A DNA stretch of 64,000 bases, from positions 1 to 64,000 of the forward strand of contig JAFAAN010000031.1 of the NCBI GenBank assembly GCA_023426545.1. The letters run 5' to 3'. Position 1 is the stretch's first letter. Every line of letters starts with the position of its first letter. The DNA comes from Pseudomonadota bacterium. GTDB lineage: Bacteria; Myxococcota; Myxococcia; Myxococcales; Myxococcaceae. Under the pieces are notes generated by a model. It did no database searches and was not told the origin of the DNA. It saw only the letters and a list, made by a program, of their open reading frames with translations. A program made the position numbers and the translations under genes. Shown piece by piece: positions 13,652-21,326 of the stretch.

Positions 13652-14443
13652 ATGAGCACCCGGCCCACCTTGCTCGAACAGATTGGCTCGGACGTCGTCC
13701 AGTTCCAGGATGCCTCCGCGGAGTTCGACGCCACCGTCGGAAAAGTCCTGGCGCTCGGGCGCGCGGACCTCACGTGCCTGGCGCAGCTTCACTTCGGAGG
13801 TCCGACGCCGCTGGGCGCCGTCGCCCGCGAAGCCGACGTGGCGCGGCTGGAGTTGGCGGGTTACGTCCAGCGGCAAGCGGTGGGTGGGGGCCAGCGACTG
13901 GTGCTCACCGCGCATGCCCGCGAGTGGATCGACACCCTCTGGGGCCCCTTGCAAGCGGAGGGTCACCAGCTCATGGCGGCCCTGCCCGAGGAGCACCTGC
14001 GGATCATCGCCGGCTTTCTTCGAGCGGCGAGGGCCATCCAGGACCGTCACGCGGCCCGGGTGGCCCGATTGCTCCAGGAGCCGGGGAAGTCTCGGGCGGC
14101 ACGACAGCGAGGTGGACTCTCCCCCGCCGCGCTTCGACGTGTGCAGCTCTTTGTGGAGGCGCACCTTGCGGAGCCGATTCGCGTGGGCGAGCTGGCCCGC
14201 CGCTCCGGCCTGAGCGTCTTTCATTTCACCCGCGCCTTCCGCCAGTCCACCGGCCTGACTCCGCACGCGTGGGTGCAACACCGGCGAGTGGAACGGGCTC
14301 GCGAGTTGTTGCGCACGTCGTCGCTCCCGCTGGGGGACATCGCGCTCGCGGTTGGCTTCAGCTCACAGAGCCACTTCACCACGGTGTTCCGTCGGCACAC
14401 GGGACTGACGCCCGCCGTCATCCGGCGCGACCGGCGCGGATGA
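13652..14443 (+). CDS. AraC-family regulator with a MarR-like N-terminal half
   Basis: The 263-aa protein ends with a complete AraC-type double helix-turn-helix (about residues 160-260: first helix pair around VGELARRSGLSVFHFTRAF, second around DIALAVGFSSQSHFTTVFRRHTGLTP). The N-terminal 150 residues are not the usual cupin sensor. They resemble a MarR protein: a leading dimerisation helix, a winged-helix-like segment, a wing ending RLVLTAHAREW, and a final helix. If so, it is a regulator with two DNA-binding modules or one that uses the MarR fold as effector-binding dimeriser. Divergence from the membrane protein gene suggests that it controls it. Confidence 0.82.
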   Translation: MSTRPTLLEQIGSDVVQFQDASAEFDATVGKVLALGRADLTCLAQLHFGGPTPLGAVAREADVARLELAGYVQRQAVGGGQRLVLTAHAREWIDTLWGPLQAEGHQLMAALPEEHLRIIAGFLRAARAIQDRHAARVARLLQEPGKSRAARQRGGLSPAALRRVQLFVEAHLAEPIRVGELARRSGLSVFHFTRAFRQSTGLTPHAWVQHRRVERARELLRTSSLPLGDIALAVGFSSQSHFTTVFRRHTGLTPAVIRRDRRG

Positions 14444-14562
14444 GCTCAGGCCCGACGGAGGCGTCCAGGAGCGGCTCGGCCCCCGGTGACACGTTTCTCG
14501 GGCACCGGGATGCCCAGAGCTACCGCCTTGACCTGGATGGAGGGAGGGCTTGAGCTGCCACC

Positions 14563-16413
14563 ATGCACTCGGGAACCTCGTGGCTCATTGGATTGCTGCT
14601 CCTCCTCACGGCCTGCGCCAGCCGCCCCATCTCCATCACTCCCAGCCCCTCCGAGGGCCCCGCCGTCGAAGCCCCAACGACTTCTCGGCAGCTCCTCACG
14701 GTGTTCCAGCTGCATCAAGATGGAACACGCTCCGATTACGCGCGGTTGCCACCCGGTCCCGAGGGGTTCGAGCCACCGGCCACCGGCCAGTGGTACGCGG
14801 AGCCGCTCTCACCCGTCAGCACCGAAGCCGAAGCGCGTGAACTCTCGGAGGTGCTGCGCACCTATCGAGTGCCCGAGTTGTCCTTCGGCGACGCGGGCAT
14901 TCCCGCCCCTCCCCTGTTGACCGCGGTGCTCAGCGGGTCCGGCGTTCGCTCGCTCCAGTTGTCCGAGACCGGCTTCCACGACGGGCACGCCGCCGCCCTC
15001 GCGGAGGCGCCCCAGCTCGAAGCCCTGCACCTGAACGCCACCCGGCTCACCAACGCAGGGCTGGCCCACCTCATGCGCCTGCATCGGCTGGCCGTGCTGC
15101 GGCTGGACGAAACGGCCGTGTCGGATGACGGCTTGGCGGCGCTCGCGGAGCACTCCGCGCTGCGGGAGGTGTCGCTGGCCGGGACGGCCGTAAGCGCCAG
15201 GGGCCTGGGGTTCCTCGCGAGACAGCCAGCGCTGGAGGTGTTGGACCTCTCCGACACGGACGCGGACGACTCCGTCCTGGAGTCACTGCCTGGTACCCAT
15301 CTGCGCACGCTCATCCTCAGCGGCACCCGGGTGACGGATGCCGGCCTCCGCGCCCTCCCCCGCATGCCCGCCCTGAAGTGGCTGGGGCTCGCGCGCACCG
15401 GCGTCTCGGACACCGGCCTCGCGCATGTCGCGGGGCTGCGTGAGCTGGAGGCCCTGCATCTGGGCAGCACACGCGTGACGGACGCCGGGCTGGTCCACCT
15501 CTCGAAGCTGCACGCGCTGCGTGCGCTGGTCCTCAGCAAGGCGCACATCCGCGGAGCAGGCCTGCGCCACCTCGCGCACCTGACTCGGCTGGAAGCGCTC
15601 CACCTCGACGACACCCGGGTGAACGACGCGGCGCTGCGGGACTTGCGGGACCTTCAGTTGCTGCGCGAGCTGGAGCTCTCGCGCACCGCCGTCACGGGAG
15701 TGGGGCTTCGGGAGCTGGGTGGACTGACGGCGATGGAAGTCCTCGGCCTGTCGGGACTTCCACTGACGGACGACGCGCTCGCGACGCTCGGGCCGCTCAG
15801 CCAGCTCGCGCGGCTCGACCTCAGCCACACGCCCATCGGTCCGGAGGCGCTGAAGCACCTGGGGCATCGTCCCCTCCTGCGACACCTGGACCTGAGCCGG
15901 ACGGGGTTCAGCGACGAGTGGCTCCCTGCCGTCCTCCAGGGCTTTCCCGGGCTCCACACCCTGCGCGCCGAGCGCACGCTCCTCACGGACCTGGGGTTGG
16001 GTCAGCTCGCATCCCTCGCGGACCTGGAGGCCCTCCACGTCGCGGGAACCCTCGTCAACGGCCACGGCCTGACGAGCCTGCACGACCTTGCCCGCCTCAC
16101 GACGCTCGACCTGGGCGCGACGTGGCTGGGAGCAGAAGGCCAGCAGGCGCTCCAGGGCCTCACGAAGCTCGTCTGGCTGAACCTCGCGGGTGTCCGCGCC
16201 GGAGACGAGGTGCTGAACCACCTCCCCGGCACGCTTCGCAGCCTCTACCTGACACGGACGAAGGTCACCGACGCCGGGCTCCCGGCCCTGCGGAGGCTGG
16301 CGCACCTCCGGGAGCTCGACCTGCGCGGGACCGCGGTCTCCGCGGCGGCCAGGGACGCCCTCGTTCGTGAACGCGGCGTCCGACTCATCACCGGGCTGTC
16401 CGGAGGCCCGTGA
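14563..16413 (+). CDS. Leucine-rich-repeat lipoprotein
   Basis: The 616-aa protein starts with a lipoprotein signal peptide (lipobox LTAC, lipidated Cys at residue 17). From about residue 110 to the end it consists of about twenty leucine-rich repeats of 23-24 residues with the pattern LxxLxLxxTxVxDxGLxxLxxL, the TpLRR/RNI-like type. No enzymatic domain is visible. The long solenoid is probably tethered to the inner leaflet of the outer membrane or exposed on the surface and works as a protein-binding scaffold. Its stop lies 13 bases from the stop of the convergent larE gene. LRR proteins of this kind are numerous in myxobacteria and partners cannot be inferred. Confidence 0.85.
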   Translation: MHSGTSWLIGLLLLLTACASRPISITPSPSEGPAVEAPTTSRQLLTVFQLHQDGTRSDYARLPPGPEGFEPPATGQWYAEPLSPVSTEAEARELSEVLRTYRVPELSFGDAGIPAPPLLTAVLSGSGVRSLQLSETGFHDGHAAALAEAPQLEALHLNATRLTNAGLAHLMRLHRLAVLRLDETAVSDDGLAALAEHSALREVSLAGTAVSARGLGFLARQPALEVLDLSDTDADDSVLESLPGTHLRTLILSGTRVTDAGLRALPRMPALKWLGLARTGVSDTGLAHVAGLRELEALHLGSTRVTDAGLVHLSKLHALRALVLSKAHIRGAGLRHLAHLTRLEALHLDDTRVNDAALRDLRDLQLLRELELSRTAVTGVGLRELGGLTAMEVLGLSGLPLTDDALATLGPLSQLARLDLSHTPIGPEALKHLGHRPLLRHLDLSRTGFSDEWLPAVLQGFPGLHTLRAERTLLTDLGLGQLASLADLEALHVAGTLVNGHGLTSLHDLARLTTLDLGATWLGAEGQQALQGLTKLVWLNLAGVRAGDEVLNHLPGTLRSLYLTRTKVTDAGLPALRRLAHLRELDLRGTAVSAAARDALVRERGVRLITGLSGGP

Positions 16414-16426
16414 CGCGGGCCCGGGC

Positions 16427-17323
16427 TCAGCTCACCACGGGAAGCGAGAAGCCCTCCGGCTTCCCCGCCGCCCCAGGCCGGGCGACACCGGCCGCGTCGT
16501 TCATGCGGCCCGAGCGGAACGGCTCCAGGTCCAGCGCCACGAACTTGAACCCCAGCGCCAGGAACGCCGTGTTGATCCGCTGCCGCACGTCCGCGCCCAG
16601 GAAGCGCTCGTACTCCTCCGCCGCCACCTCCAGCCGCGCCACGTCCTGGTGATACCGGACCCGGAACTGCCGGAACCCCAGCTTGCGCAGCTCGGACTCC
16701 GCGGCGGCGATCTGCAACAGCCGGTCCCGCGTCACCGAAGTACCGTACGGGATGCGCGACGCCAGGCATGCCATCTGCGGCTTGTCCCAGGTCGGCAGAC
16801 CGAGCGTCTGGCTCCACGCCCGGATCTCCTCCTTCGTCAGCCCCGCCTGCGCCAGCGGCGACACCACCTTGTGCTCCTGCGCGGCCTTGTGGCCGGGGCG
16901 GTGGTCCTTGAAGTCGTCCGCGTTGAAGCCGTCCAGCACCACCGCCATGTCCAGCGTCTTCCGCTGCGCCTCGCAGATGTCGTACAGCTCCGTCTTGCAG
17001 AAGTAGCAGCGATTGGTCGGGTTGGCCGCGTACTGGGGATTCGCCAGCTCGTTGCTGCGCATCACCACGTGCCGGGCCCCCATCCGCTGGGCCAGCTCGC
17101 GCGCCTCGTCCGCCTCTTCGGGCGCCATGGACGCGGACAGCGCAGTGAGCGCGAGCGCCCGTTCGCCCAGCTCCTCCACCGCCACCTTCAGCACGAACGT
17201 CGAGTCAACGCCGCCGGAGAACGCCACCAGCACACTGCCATGGGCGCGCAGTGCGGCGCGCATCGCCTCCAGCTTCGGGCGCGAGGATTCACACAGGGCC
17301 TGGATCCGCTCGGGGCTCAACAT
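16427..17323 (-). CDS. larE: LarE-type ATP-dependent sacrificial sulfur transferase
   Basis: The 298-aa PP-loop ATPase has SGGVDS at residues 36-41 and the family segment NPTNRCYFCKTELY (C106, C109). C186 in KPQMACLASRIPYG is probably equivalent to the sacrificial Cys176 of Lactobacillus plantarum LarE. LarE adenylates the pyridinium biscarboxylate precursor and donates its own cysteine sulfur in making the nickel-pincer cofactor of lactate racemase. larB, larC and larA are not in this window, so this copy is an orphan and may serve another sulfur insertion. AGGAG lies ahead of the ATG at 17323. It is downstream of the APS-kinase-like gene in the same direction with a 99-bp gap. Confidence 0.85.
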   Translation of the reverse strand: MLSPERIQALCESSRPKLEAMRAALRAHGSVLVAFSGGVDSTFVLKVAVEELGERALALTALSASMAPEEADEARELAQRMGARHVVMRSNELANPQYAANPTNRCYFCKTELYDICEAQRKTLDMAVVLDGFNADDFKDHRPGHKAAQEHKVVSPLAQAGLTKEEIRAWSQTLGLPTWDKPQMACLASRIPYGTSVTRDRLLQIAAAESELRKLGFRQFRVRYHQDVARLEVAAEEYERFLGADVRQRINTAFLALGFKFVALDLEPFRSGRMNDAAGVARPGAAGKPEGFSLPVVS

Positions 17324-17422
17324 GACGCTCTCCTAAAACGGAAGGGCCCCGGATTGCACGCCCGATGCGCGGCAACCAGGAGCCCTTCAGGAATGGATAC
17401 ATGGGCTCGAAAGCCCGGCCGC

Positions 17423-18196
17423 CTAGCGGGCCTTCCGCTTCGCGGCCTTCTTCACCGCCGGAGCGGGCTTGGCCACCCGGGCCGCGCGCGTGGCCGGGCG
17501 GGACTTCGCGCCCTTGTCCGCTTTCGCGGCCTTGGCCGCCGGCTTCGCCGCCTCGGCGCGACGCGCCTTGGCGCCGGCCTTCTCCGCCTTCTCCGCCTTC
17601 TCCCCCTTCTGCGGCAGCGGGTTGGCCTTCATCTTCTTGCCGGTGATGATCTTCAGCTCCTCCGTGGACATGTAGCCAAGGTCCAGGAGCGACTGGAAGA
17701 TCTTCGCCGCGCCCTCTTCCACAGACTCGTCGTCGGAGTGGATGGTGACCTCCGGCGAGTTGGGCGGCTCGTACGGCTCGGTGATGCCGATGAAGTTGGG
17801 GATCTCCCCGTTGAGCGCCTTCTTGTAGCGGCCCGTGCTGTCACGCTCGATGAGCTTCTCGGTCGGGCAGTCGACGTAGACCTCCACGTACCGGCCGATG
17901 GCGCGACGGTTCTCCTCGCGGCCCGGCTTGTAGGGGCTGACGCAGGGCACCAGCGCCGCCACGCCGTTGCGCGTCAGCAGGCCCGCGACGAAGCCCAGCC
18001 GGCGGACCGCCGTCACGCGATCCTCCTTGGCATCCCCCAGACCCGCCCAGAGCGCCTCGCCCACTTCACCCTCGTCGAGAATCTCGACGTTGCGGCCCAC
18101 CTGCCGCAAGCGTGCCGCGATGTACGCAGCGGTGGTGCTCTTCCCGGTACCAGACATGCCGGTCAGCCAGAGGGTGAAACCAGTGTTGGGGGCCAT
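17423..18196 (-). CDS. Adenylylsulfate-kinase-like protein with histone H1-like tail
   Basis: Residues 1-185 form a CysC-type P-loop kinase: GMSGTGKS at 13-20, KEDR followed by RRLGFVA, CVSPYKPGREENR, the VDCPTEKLIERD segment, and the NFIGITEPYEPP lid. CysC phosphorylates APS to PAPS. However, the normal D-G-D-x-x-R motif that binds APS is replaced here (DEGEVGEA), so the substrate may differ. Residues about 187-257 are a Lys/Ala/Pro-rich, very basic tail (AKKAEKAE-like repeats ending KKAAKRKAR), as in histone H1-like proteins. It may bind nucleic acid or acidic surfaces. A good promoter lies about 80-110 bases upstream. The next gene downstream is larE. Confidence 0.82.
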   Translation of the reverse strand: MAPNTGFTLWLTGMSGTGKSTTAAYIAARLRQVGRNVEILDEGEVGEALWAGLGDAKEDRVTAVRRLGFVAGLLTRNGVAALVPCVSPYKPGREENRRAIGRYVEVYVDCPTEKLIERDSTGRYKKALNGEIPNFIGITEPYEPPNSPEVTIHSDDESVEEGAAKIFQSLLDLGYMSTEELKIITGKKMKANPLPQKGEKAEKAEKAGAKARRAEAAKPAAKAAKADKGAKSRPATRAARVAKPAPAVKKAAKRKAR

Positions 18197-18274
18197 ATGG
18201 GTCGTCTACTCCCTGCGTCCGGAGCGCATCTTGCAAGCCGCGAAGGGACGCCGCAGATCCAGAAGATGGACGCG

Positions 18275-18304
18275 GTTATAGACGAAAACCCAGGCACTTG
18301 ACAA
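18275..18304 (-). promoter_or_regulatory. Sigma-70-like promoter for the APS-kinase-like gene
   Basis: On the minus strand TTGTCA (18304-18299) and TATAAC (18280-18275) are separated by 18 bases; each matches the housekeeping consensus at 5 of 6 positions. The 5' leader would be about 70 nt before the ATG at 18196. One arm of an inverted repeat overlaps the -35/spacer. Confidence 0.6.
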
Positions 18305-18353
18305 TTCGCGCCCACCTTTCCGCAGGTGGAGGTAACGGGCACTCAAGTGCCTG
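18291..18353. repeat. 11-bp inverted repeat flanking a small hairpin, possible operator
   Basis: CAGGCACTTGA (18291-18301) and TCAAGTGCCTG (18343-18353) are perfect inverted copies 41 bases apart. Between them CCACCT (18312-18317) and AGGTGG (18324-18329) form a second nested dyad. One outer arm lies in the -35/spacer of the predicted promoter and the other lies well upstream of the -35, which suits binding by a dimeric regulator with looping. On RNA the same sequence could instead terminate the upstream JAMM operon. Confidence 0.5.
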
Positions 18354-18389
18354 CTCATACTCGGCTTTTTCGTTTCTGAAATGAACGTT

Positions 18390-18803
18390 TCAGGGTGTTC
18401 TGAGCTCGAAATAACCGTCCCGCCACTCGTACTCAGACACGCAGCGGACACGGCCATGACGTACGGATCCAATGAGATAGGAAACATTCAACAGGAGCGG
18501 ATGCCCCTCTGGAGCCGCCCCTCGCAGGTCTTCCTGGGAGAAGATCGCCGGCGCATCGACATGCGAGTGGAACACACACACCACCCGCTCTGAGTGCACA
18601 TCCGCCTCGATGCATACCGACAGCCACTCCTCGGGTGCGAACGCGTAGGCGTCCCGGGGCGTGCTGGCGGCATTGCGCAGGGCCCGGACGCGGAACGTCC
18701 CCCGGGCCTCGCTCTGGAGGATCACCCCACAGCCCTCGAACGGGTACGCGGCCTCCAGATGACGCACCACCTCGGACCGGACGTGCTCGGGCCAGCGGCT
18801 CAC
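18390..18803 (-). CDS. JAMM/MPN-domain zinc metalloprotease (Mec-like)
   Basis: The 137-aa protein has a complete JAMM signature: a Glu in the strand around FEGCGVIL, then HSHVDAPAIFSQED, that is H-x-H-x7-S-x2-D. The GTG at 18803 is chosen because it overlaps the upstream stop as GTGA, implying translational coupling. JAMM proteases of this size, next to ThiS/MoaD-like carriers, cut after the carrier's C-terminal Gly-Gly; Mycobacterium Mec+ releases cysteine from CysO-Cys. Here it is the last gene of a five-gene operon with such a carrier, so the same reaction is likely. Cytoplasmic. Confidence 0.88.
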   Translation of the reverse strand: MSRWPEHVRSEVVRHLEAAYPFEGCGVILQSEARGTFRVRALRNAASTPRDAYAFAPEEWLSVCIEADVHSERVVCVFHSHVDAPAIFSQEDLRGAAPEGHPLLLNVSYLIGSVRHGRVRCVSEYEWRDGYFELRTP

Positions 18804-19441
18804 GGCGCGGCGGGTTCCCCGCGTCCGGCGCAGCGCGAGCAGCGGTGAAGCGCCAGCGCCTCGACGGCGCCGGGCGCCACCAGCCATCGGCCCCCCAGCG
18901 GCGGCCCCATGCCCAGCCGTATCCGCTGGAACACCAGGGCCCCCAGCGCCCCCACGGCCACCCCCAGCGCGCCGTCCGGGGGCGAGCCCAGGTGCCGCAC
19001 CGTCTCGCCAAAGCACCAGACGCAGCCCGCCTCGCTCCGGAAGACGACGGCGGCCCGCATGCCGTCGCCCCCCAGGGCTACCCAGGGCGCGTCGCCGCTC
19101 CAGGCCGCGGGCAGCTCCGCCACCAGCCCTCCGCCGGGGGCCGCGGGGCGTGCGTCCGGGTTCAGCGCCGGCACCTCGCGGGCCAGCGCCTCCGTCACGG
19201 GGAGCCCCACGTCCGAGGGCGCCATCAGGAAGCCCGGCGCCCAGGGCCCCAACGTCAGCGCGCCCGCGCCCGCCACCGGCGTGCCGCCCCCCGCGAGGTA
19301 GGCCGCCGCCGTCAGGCCCGACACGCCGATGCCATCCACCCGGGCCGTGCCGGACAGCAGCGCCTCCTGGCCTCGGCCTCCCACCTCGCGCAGGAGGATC
19401 TGCCGGGAGTAGCGGAGGATCTGCTCTTCACGCAGCGCCAT
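18800..19441 (-). CDS. Degenerate E1/ThiF-like protein, lacks ATP site
   Basis: The 213-aa protein opens with the MoeB/ThiF N-terminal motif (ILRYSRQILLREVGG, where R13 corresponds to Arg14 of E. coli MoeB) and ends with two Cys pairs (CVWC, CSRC) in the positions of the zinc ligands. The core is worn: the G-x-G-x-x-G loop reads DGIGVSG, the N-x-x-R-Q motif is gone, the Lys that contacts ATP (in GRNK-type motifs) is replaced (DVGLPV), and the acidic D-x-T/C-D motif is missing. It cannot adenylate on its own. It sits between the CysO-like and JAMM genes, overlapping the latter, and probably pairs with the intact E1 of the same operon. Confidence 0.75.
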   Translation of the reverse strand: MALREEQILRYSRQILLREVGGRGQEALLSGTARVDGIGVSGLTAAAYLAGGGTPVAGAGALTLGPWAPGFLMAPSDVGLPVTEALAREVPALNPDARPAAPGGGLVAELPAAWSGDAPWVALGGDGMRAAVVFRSEAGCVWCFGETVRHLGSPPDGALGVAVGALGALVFQRIRLGMGPPLGGRWLVAPGAVEALALHRCSRCAGRGEPAAP

Positions 19442-19446
19442 GCCCG

Positions 19447-19719
19447 TCAGCCTCCCGCCATGGCGGGGATGAGGGTGATGCGGTCGGAGTCCTTCACCGG
19501 CGTCTCCAGCCCGCCCAGCGCGCGGATGTCCTCGTCATTGACGAACACGTTGACGTAGCGGCGGACCGCGCCGCGGTCGTCGAACACCCGGCCGCCAATG
19601 CCCGGGTGGCGCGCGTCCAGGTCCTTCAGCACCTCGCGCACGGTGGCGCCGGCGGCGGTGACCTCGGCCTGGTTGCCCGTGAAGGCGCGCATCGGAGTGG
19701 GGATTCGAAGGGTCGCCAT
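19447..19719 (-). CDS. CysO/MoaD-family sulfur carrier ending in Gly-Gly
   Basis: The 90-aa ubiquitin-fold protein ends in AMAGG, the diglycine that E1 enzymes adenylate and convert to a thiocarboxylate. It follows Mycobacterium tuberculosis CysO closely along its length: IPTPMRAFTGNQ, then RYVNVFVNDEDIR and DRITLIPAMAGG. CysO-COSH donates sulfur to O-phosphoserine in cysteine synthesis. In this operon it lies between the TusA-like and the degenerate E1 genes with gaps of 3 and 5 bases. No cysM-type synthase is present in the window. Confidence 0.92.
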   Translation of the reverse strand: MATLRIPTPMRAFTGNQAEVTAAGATVREVLKDLDARHPGIGGRVFDDRGAVRRYVNVFVNDEDIRALGGLETPVKDSDRITLIPAMAGG

Positions 19720-19722
19720 GCC

Positions 19723-19953
19723 TCACCTGCCCTGCTTGCGGAGCACCAGCCGGTGCGTCCCGTCCGGGAGCGCGTCCAGGGACACGACCTCGTGCCCCTC
19801 CTCGCGCGCGTTGCGGGGCACGTTCTTCAGCGGCTCGGCGCCCTTGAGGCGCACCTCCAGCAGCGTGCCCGGCTCCAGTGCTTCCAGTTTCAGCTTCGTC
19901 CGCACGTAGGTCATCGGACAGACCTCGCGGGTGATGTCCAGCGTCGCCGTCAT
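19723..19953 (-). CDS. TusA/SirA-like sulfur carrier
   Basis: The 76-aa protein has the TusA-type start DITREVCPMTYVRTKLKLEAL. The Cys of the CPxP-like motif (C12; here C-P-M-T) is the persulfide-bearing residue in the family. The ATG at 19953 overlaps the stop of the upstream E1 gene (ATGA), indicating coupling. TusA relays persulfide sulfur between donors and acceptors; here it probably delivers sulfur for thiocarboxylation of the CysO-like protein encoded next. The CPxP second proline is replaced by Thr, a change seen in paralogues. Confidence 0.87.
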   Translation of the reverse strand: MTATLDITREVCPMTYVRTKLKLEALEPGTLLEVRLKGAEPLKNVPRNAREEGHEVVSLDALPDGTHRLVLRKQGR

Positions 19954-20717
19954 GTCGCGCACGCCTCCGCCTCCTCCGGGTACGCCGGCACGGCCGTGAC
20001 GCGGCAGCCCTCGCAGTCCGGCGCCCGGGCCACGCGCGTGCGCCGCCCCGTCAGCGTCACGCCATCCAGGACGTGGAGCGTGGCCTCGCCCGGGACGCCG
20101 CGCGCGGCCCCCGAGAGCAGCTCCAGCGCCAGCAGGGCCTGCACCCCGCCCACCAGCCCCACCATCGAGCCCAGCACGCCCGCCTGCGCGCACGTGGGCA
20201 CCGCGTCCGGCGGAGGCGGGGCCTCATAGAGGCAGCGCAGGCACGGTCCGCCCGGATCCACGCGCATCGCCTGCCCCTGCATGCGCAGCACGCCGCCGTA
20301 CACGAGCGGCACGCCCGTCAGCACCGCCACGTCGGAGAGGAAGAACTTGGTGGCCACGCCATCCGTGGCGTCGATGACGGCGTCATGCGCGCGGAACAGG
20401 CCCTCGGCGTTGCTCGCGTCCACGCGCTCAGGCAGGGCCTCGGTGGACAGCCCTGGGAAGGCGCGCGCCAGGCCCGCCGCCGCGGACTCCGCCTTGTTGC
20501 GGCCCACGTCGGGCGGCCGGTGCCAGAGCTGGCGCGGCAGGTTCGTCACGTCCACCCGGTCGGGATCCGCCAACGTCAGGTGGCCGACCCCGGCCTGCGC
20601 CAGCGCCAGCGACGCCGGGCAGCCGAGCCCGCCCGCCCCCACCAGCAGCACGCGCGCGCCCTCCAGCCGGGAGGCATGGGGAATTCGGGGATGGTGGTCT
20701 GTACCGTGGCCGTGCAT
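19950..20717 (-). CDS. MoeB/ThiF-type E1-like adenylyltransferase
   Basis: The 255-aa protein has LLVGAGGLGCPASLALAQAGVG (nucleotide-binding loop), DPDRVDVTNLPRQLW (N-x-x-R-Q), DVGRNKAES (ATP-contacting Lys), DATDG (Mg/adenylate Asp), a candidate catalytic Cys in PTCAQAGVLG, and zinc pairs CLRC and CEGC. It adenylates the C-terminal Gly of a ubiquitin-fold carrier. It lacks the usual N-terminal R-Y-x-R-Q helix, which in MoeB supplies an arginine to the partner's active site. ATG 20717 is preferred (GGAG about 11 bases upstream); a longer frame to 20813 does not restore the helix. First gene of the five-gene operon. Confidence 0.88.
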   Translation of the reverse strand: MHGHGTDHHPRIPHASRLEGARVLLVGAGGLGCPASLALAQAGVGHLTLADPDRVDVTNLPRQLWHRPPDVGRNKAESAAAGLARAFPGLSTEALPERVDASNAEGLFRAHDAVIDATDGVATKFFLSDVAVLTGVPLVYGGVLRMQGQAMRVDPGGPCLRCLYEAPPPPDAVPTCAQAGVLGSMVGLVGGVQALLALELLSGAARGVPGEATLHVLDGVTLTGRRTRVARAPDCEGCRVTAVPAYPEEAEACAT

Positions 20718-20839
20718 CGGATTGCTGCTCCACGAGGTCGGAAACGAATATGGTGGGTTCGCCTGCGGACGACCTTGCAGAAAGGCGCAGGCGCCCTTCC
20801 ACCGTGCCGCCACCGCGCGGACCTCACCTGCCAGGACAT

Positions 20840-21217
20840 ATGAGAAACCTGACCGGCGTGCTCGTCTTTTCCGCTGCCCTCCTCCTGGCCTCCGGCTGCA
20901 CCCGCAAGTCGGGCGAGGCCCCGGGCCCCACCGACGCCTCCGCGGCCGGTGAGCCCGAGAAGACGGGCGCCAACAAGGGCGGGCTGGGCGCGGAGGGCGA
21001 CGCGGGCACGGCGCGCGCGTCTCAGGAGGCCTGCGTGGACTCCTGGCTCCAGAAGCACGGGATGGACGCCTACGGCAACCCCGAGGGCACCATGTACGCG
21101 GGGGGGACGCCGCTCTTCAACGAACGGACCGGCGAGCAGATCGACCGGCTGGAGTTCATCTTCAAGAACAAGCCCGAAGCGCGCCAGGCGTGCTCGGGTG
21201 ACGCCTCGGCCGACTGA
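20840..21217 (+). CDS. Small lipoprotein of unknown function
   Basis: The 125-aa protein has a lipoprotein signal peptide (LLLASGC, lipidated Cys at residue 20), then a low-complexity Gly/Ala/Glu linker and a compact C-terminal domain with two Cys (EACVDSWL and RQACSG) that could form a disulfide. AGGA lies just before the ATG at 20840. It is divergent from the E1-like operon and 110 bases ahead of the two-component pair. No known family recognised. Confidence 0.75.
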   Translation: MRNLTGVLVFSAALLLASGCTRKSGEAPGPTDASAAGEPEKTGANKGGLGAEGDAGTARASQEACVDSWLQKHGMDAYGNPEGTMYAGGTPLFNERTGEQIDRLEFIFKNKPEARQACSGDASAD

Positions 21218-21326
21218 CGCGGCGCTTCCGAAGGGTGTGGGGCCTGCCCCCTCGCCCTCCCGGTGACGAGCCGGGCCTCCTCTGGGATTCCCGCCCCCCC
21301 GGTTGGTCCCGTACACTGCCGGACGA

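Noticed and set aside
17324..17422. Possible terminator between the APS-kinase-like gene and larE
   Set aside because: GAAGGGC / GCCCTTC copies are 35 bases apart, too loose to call.
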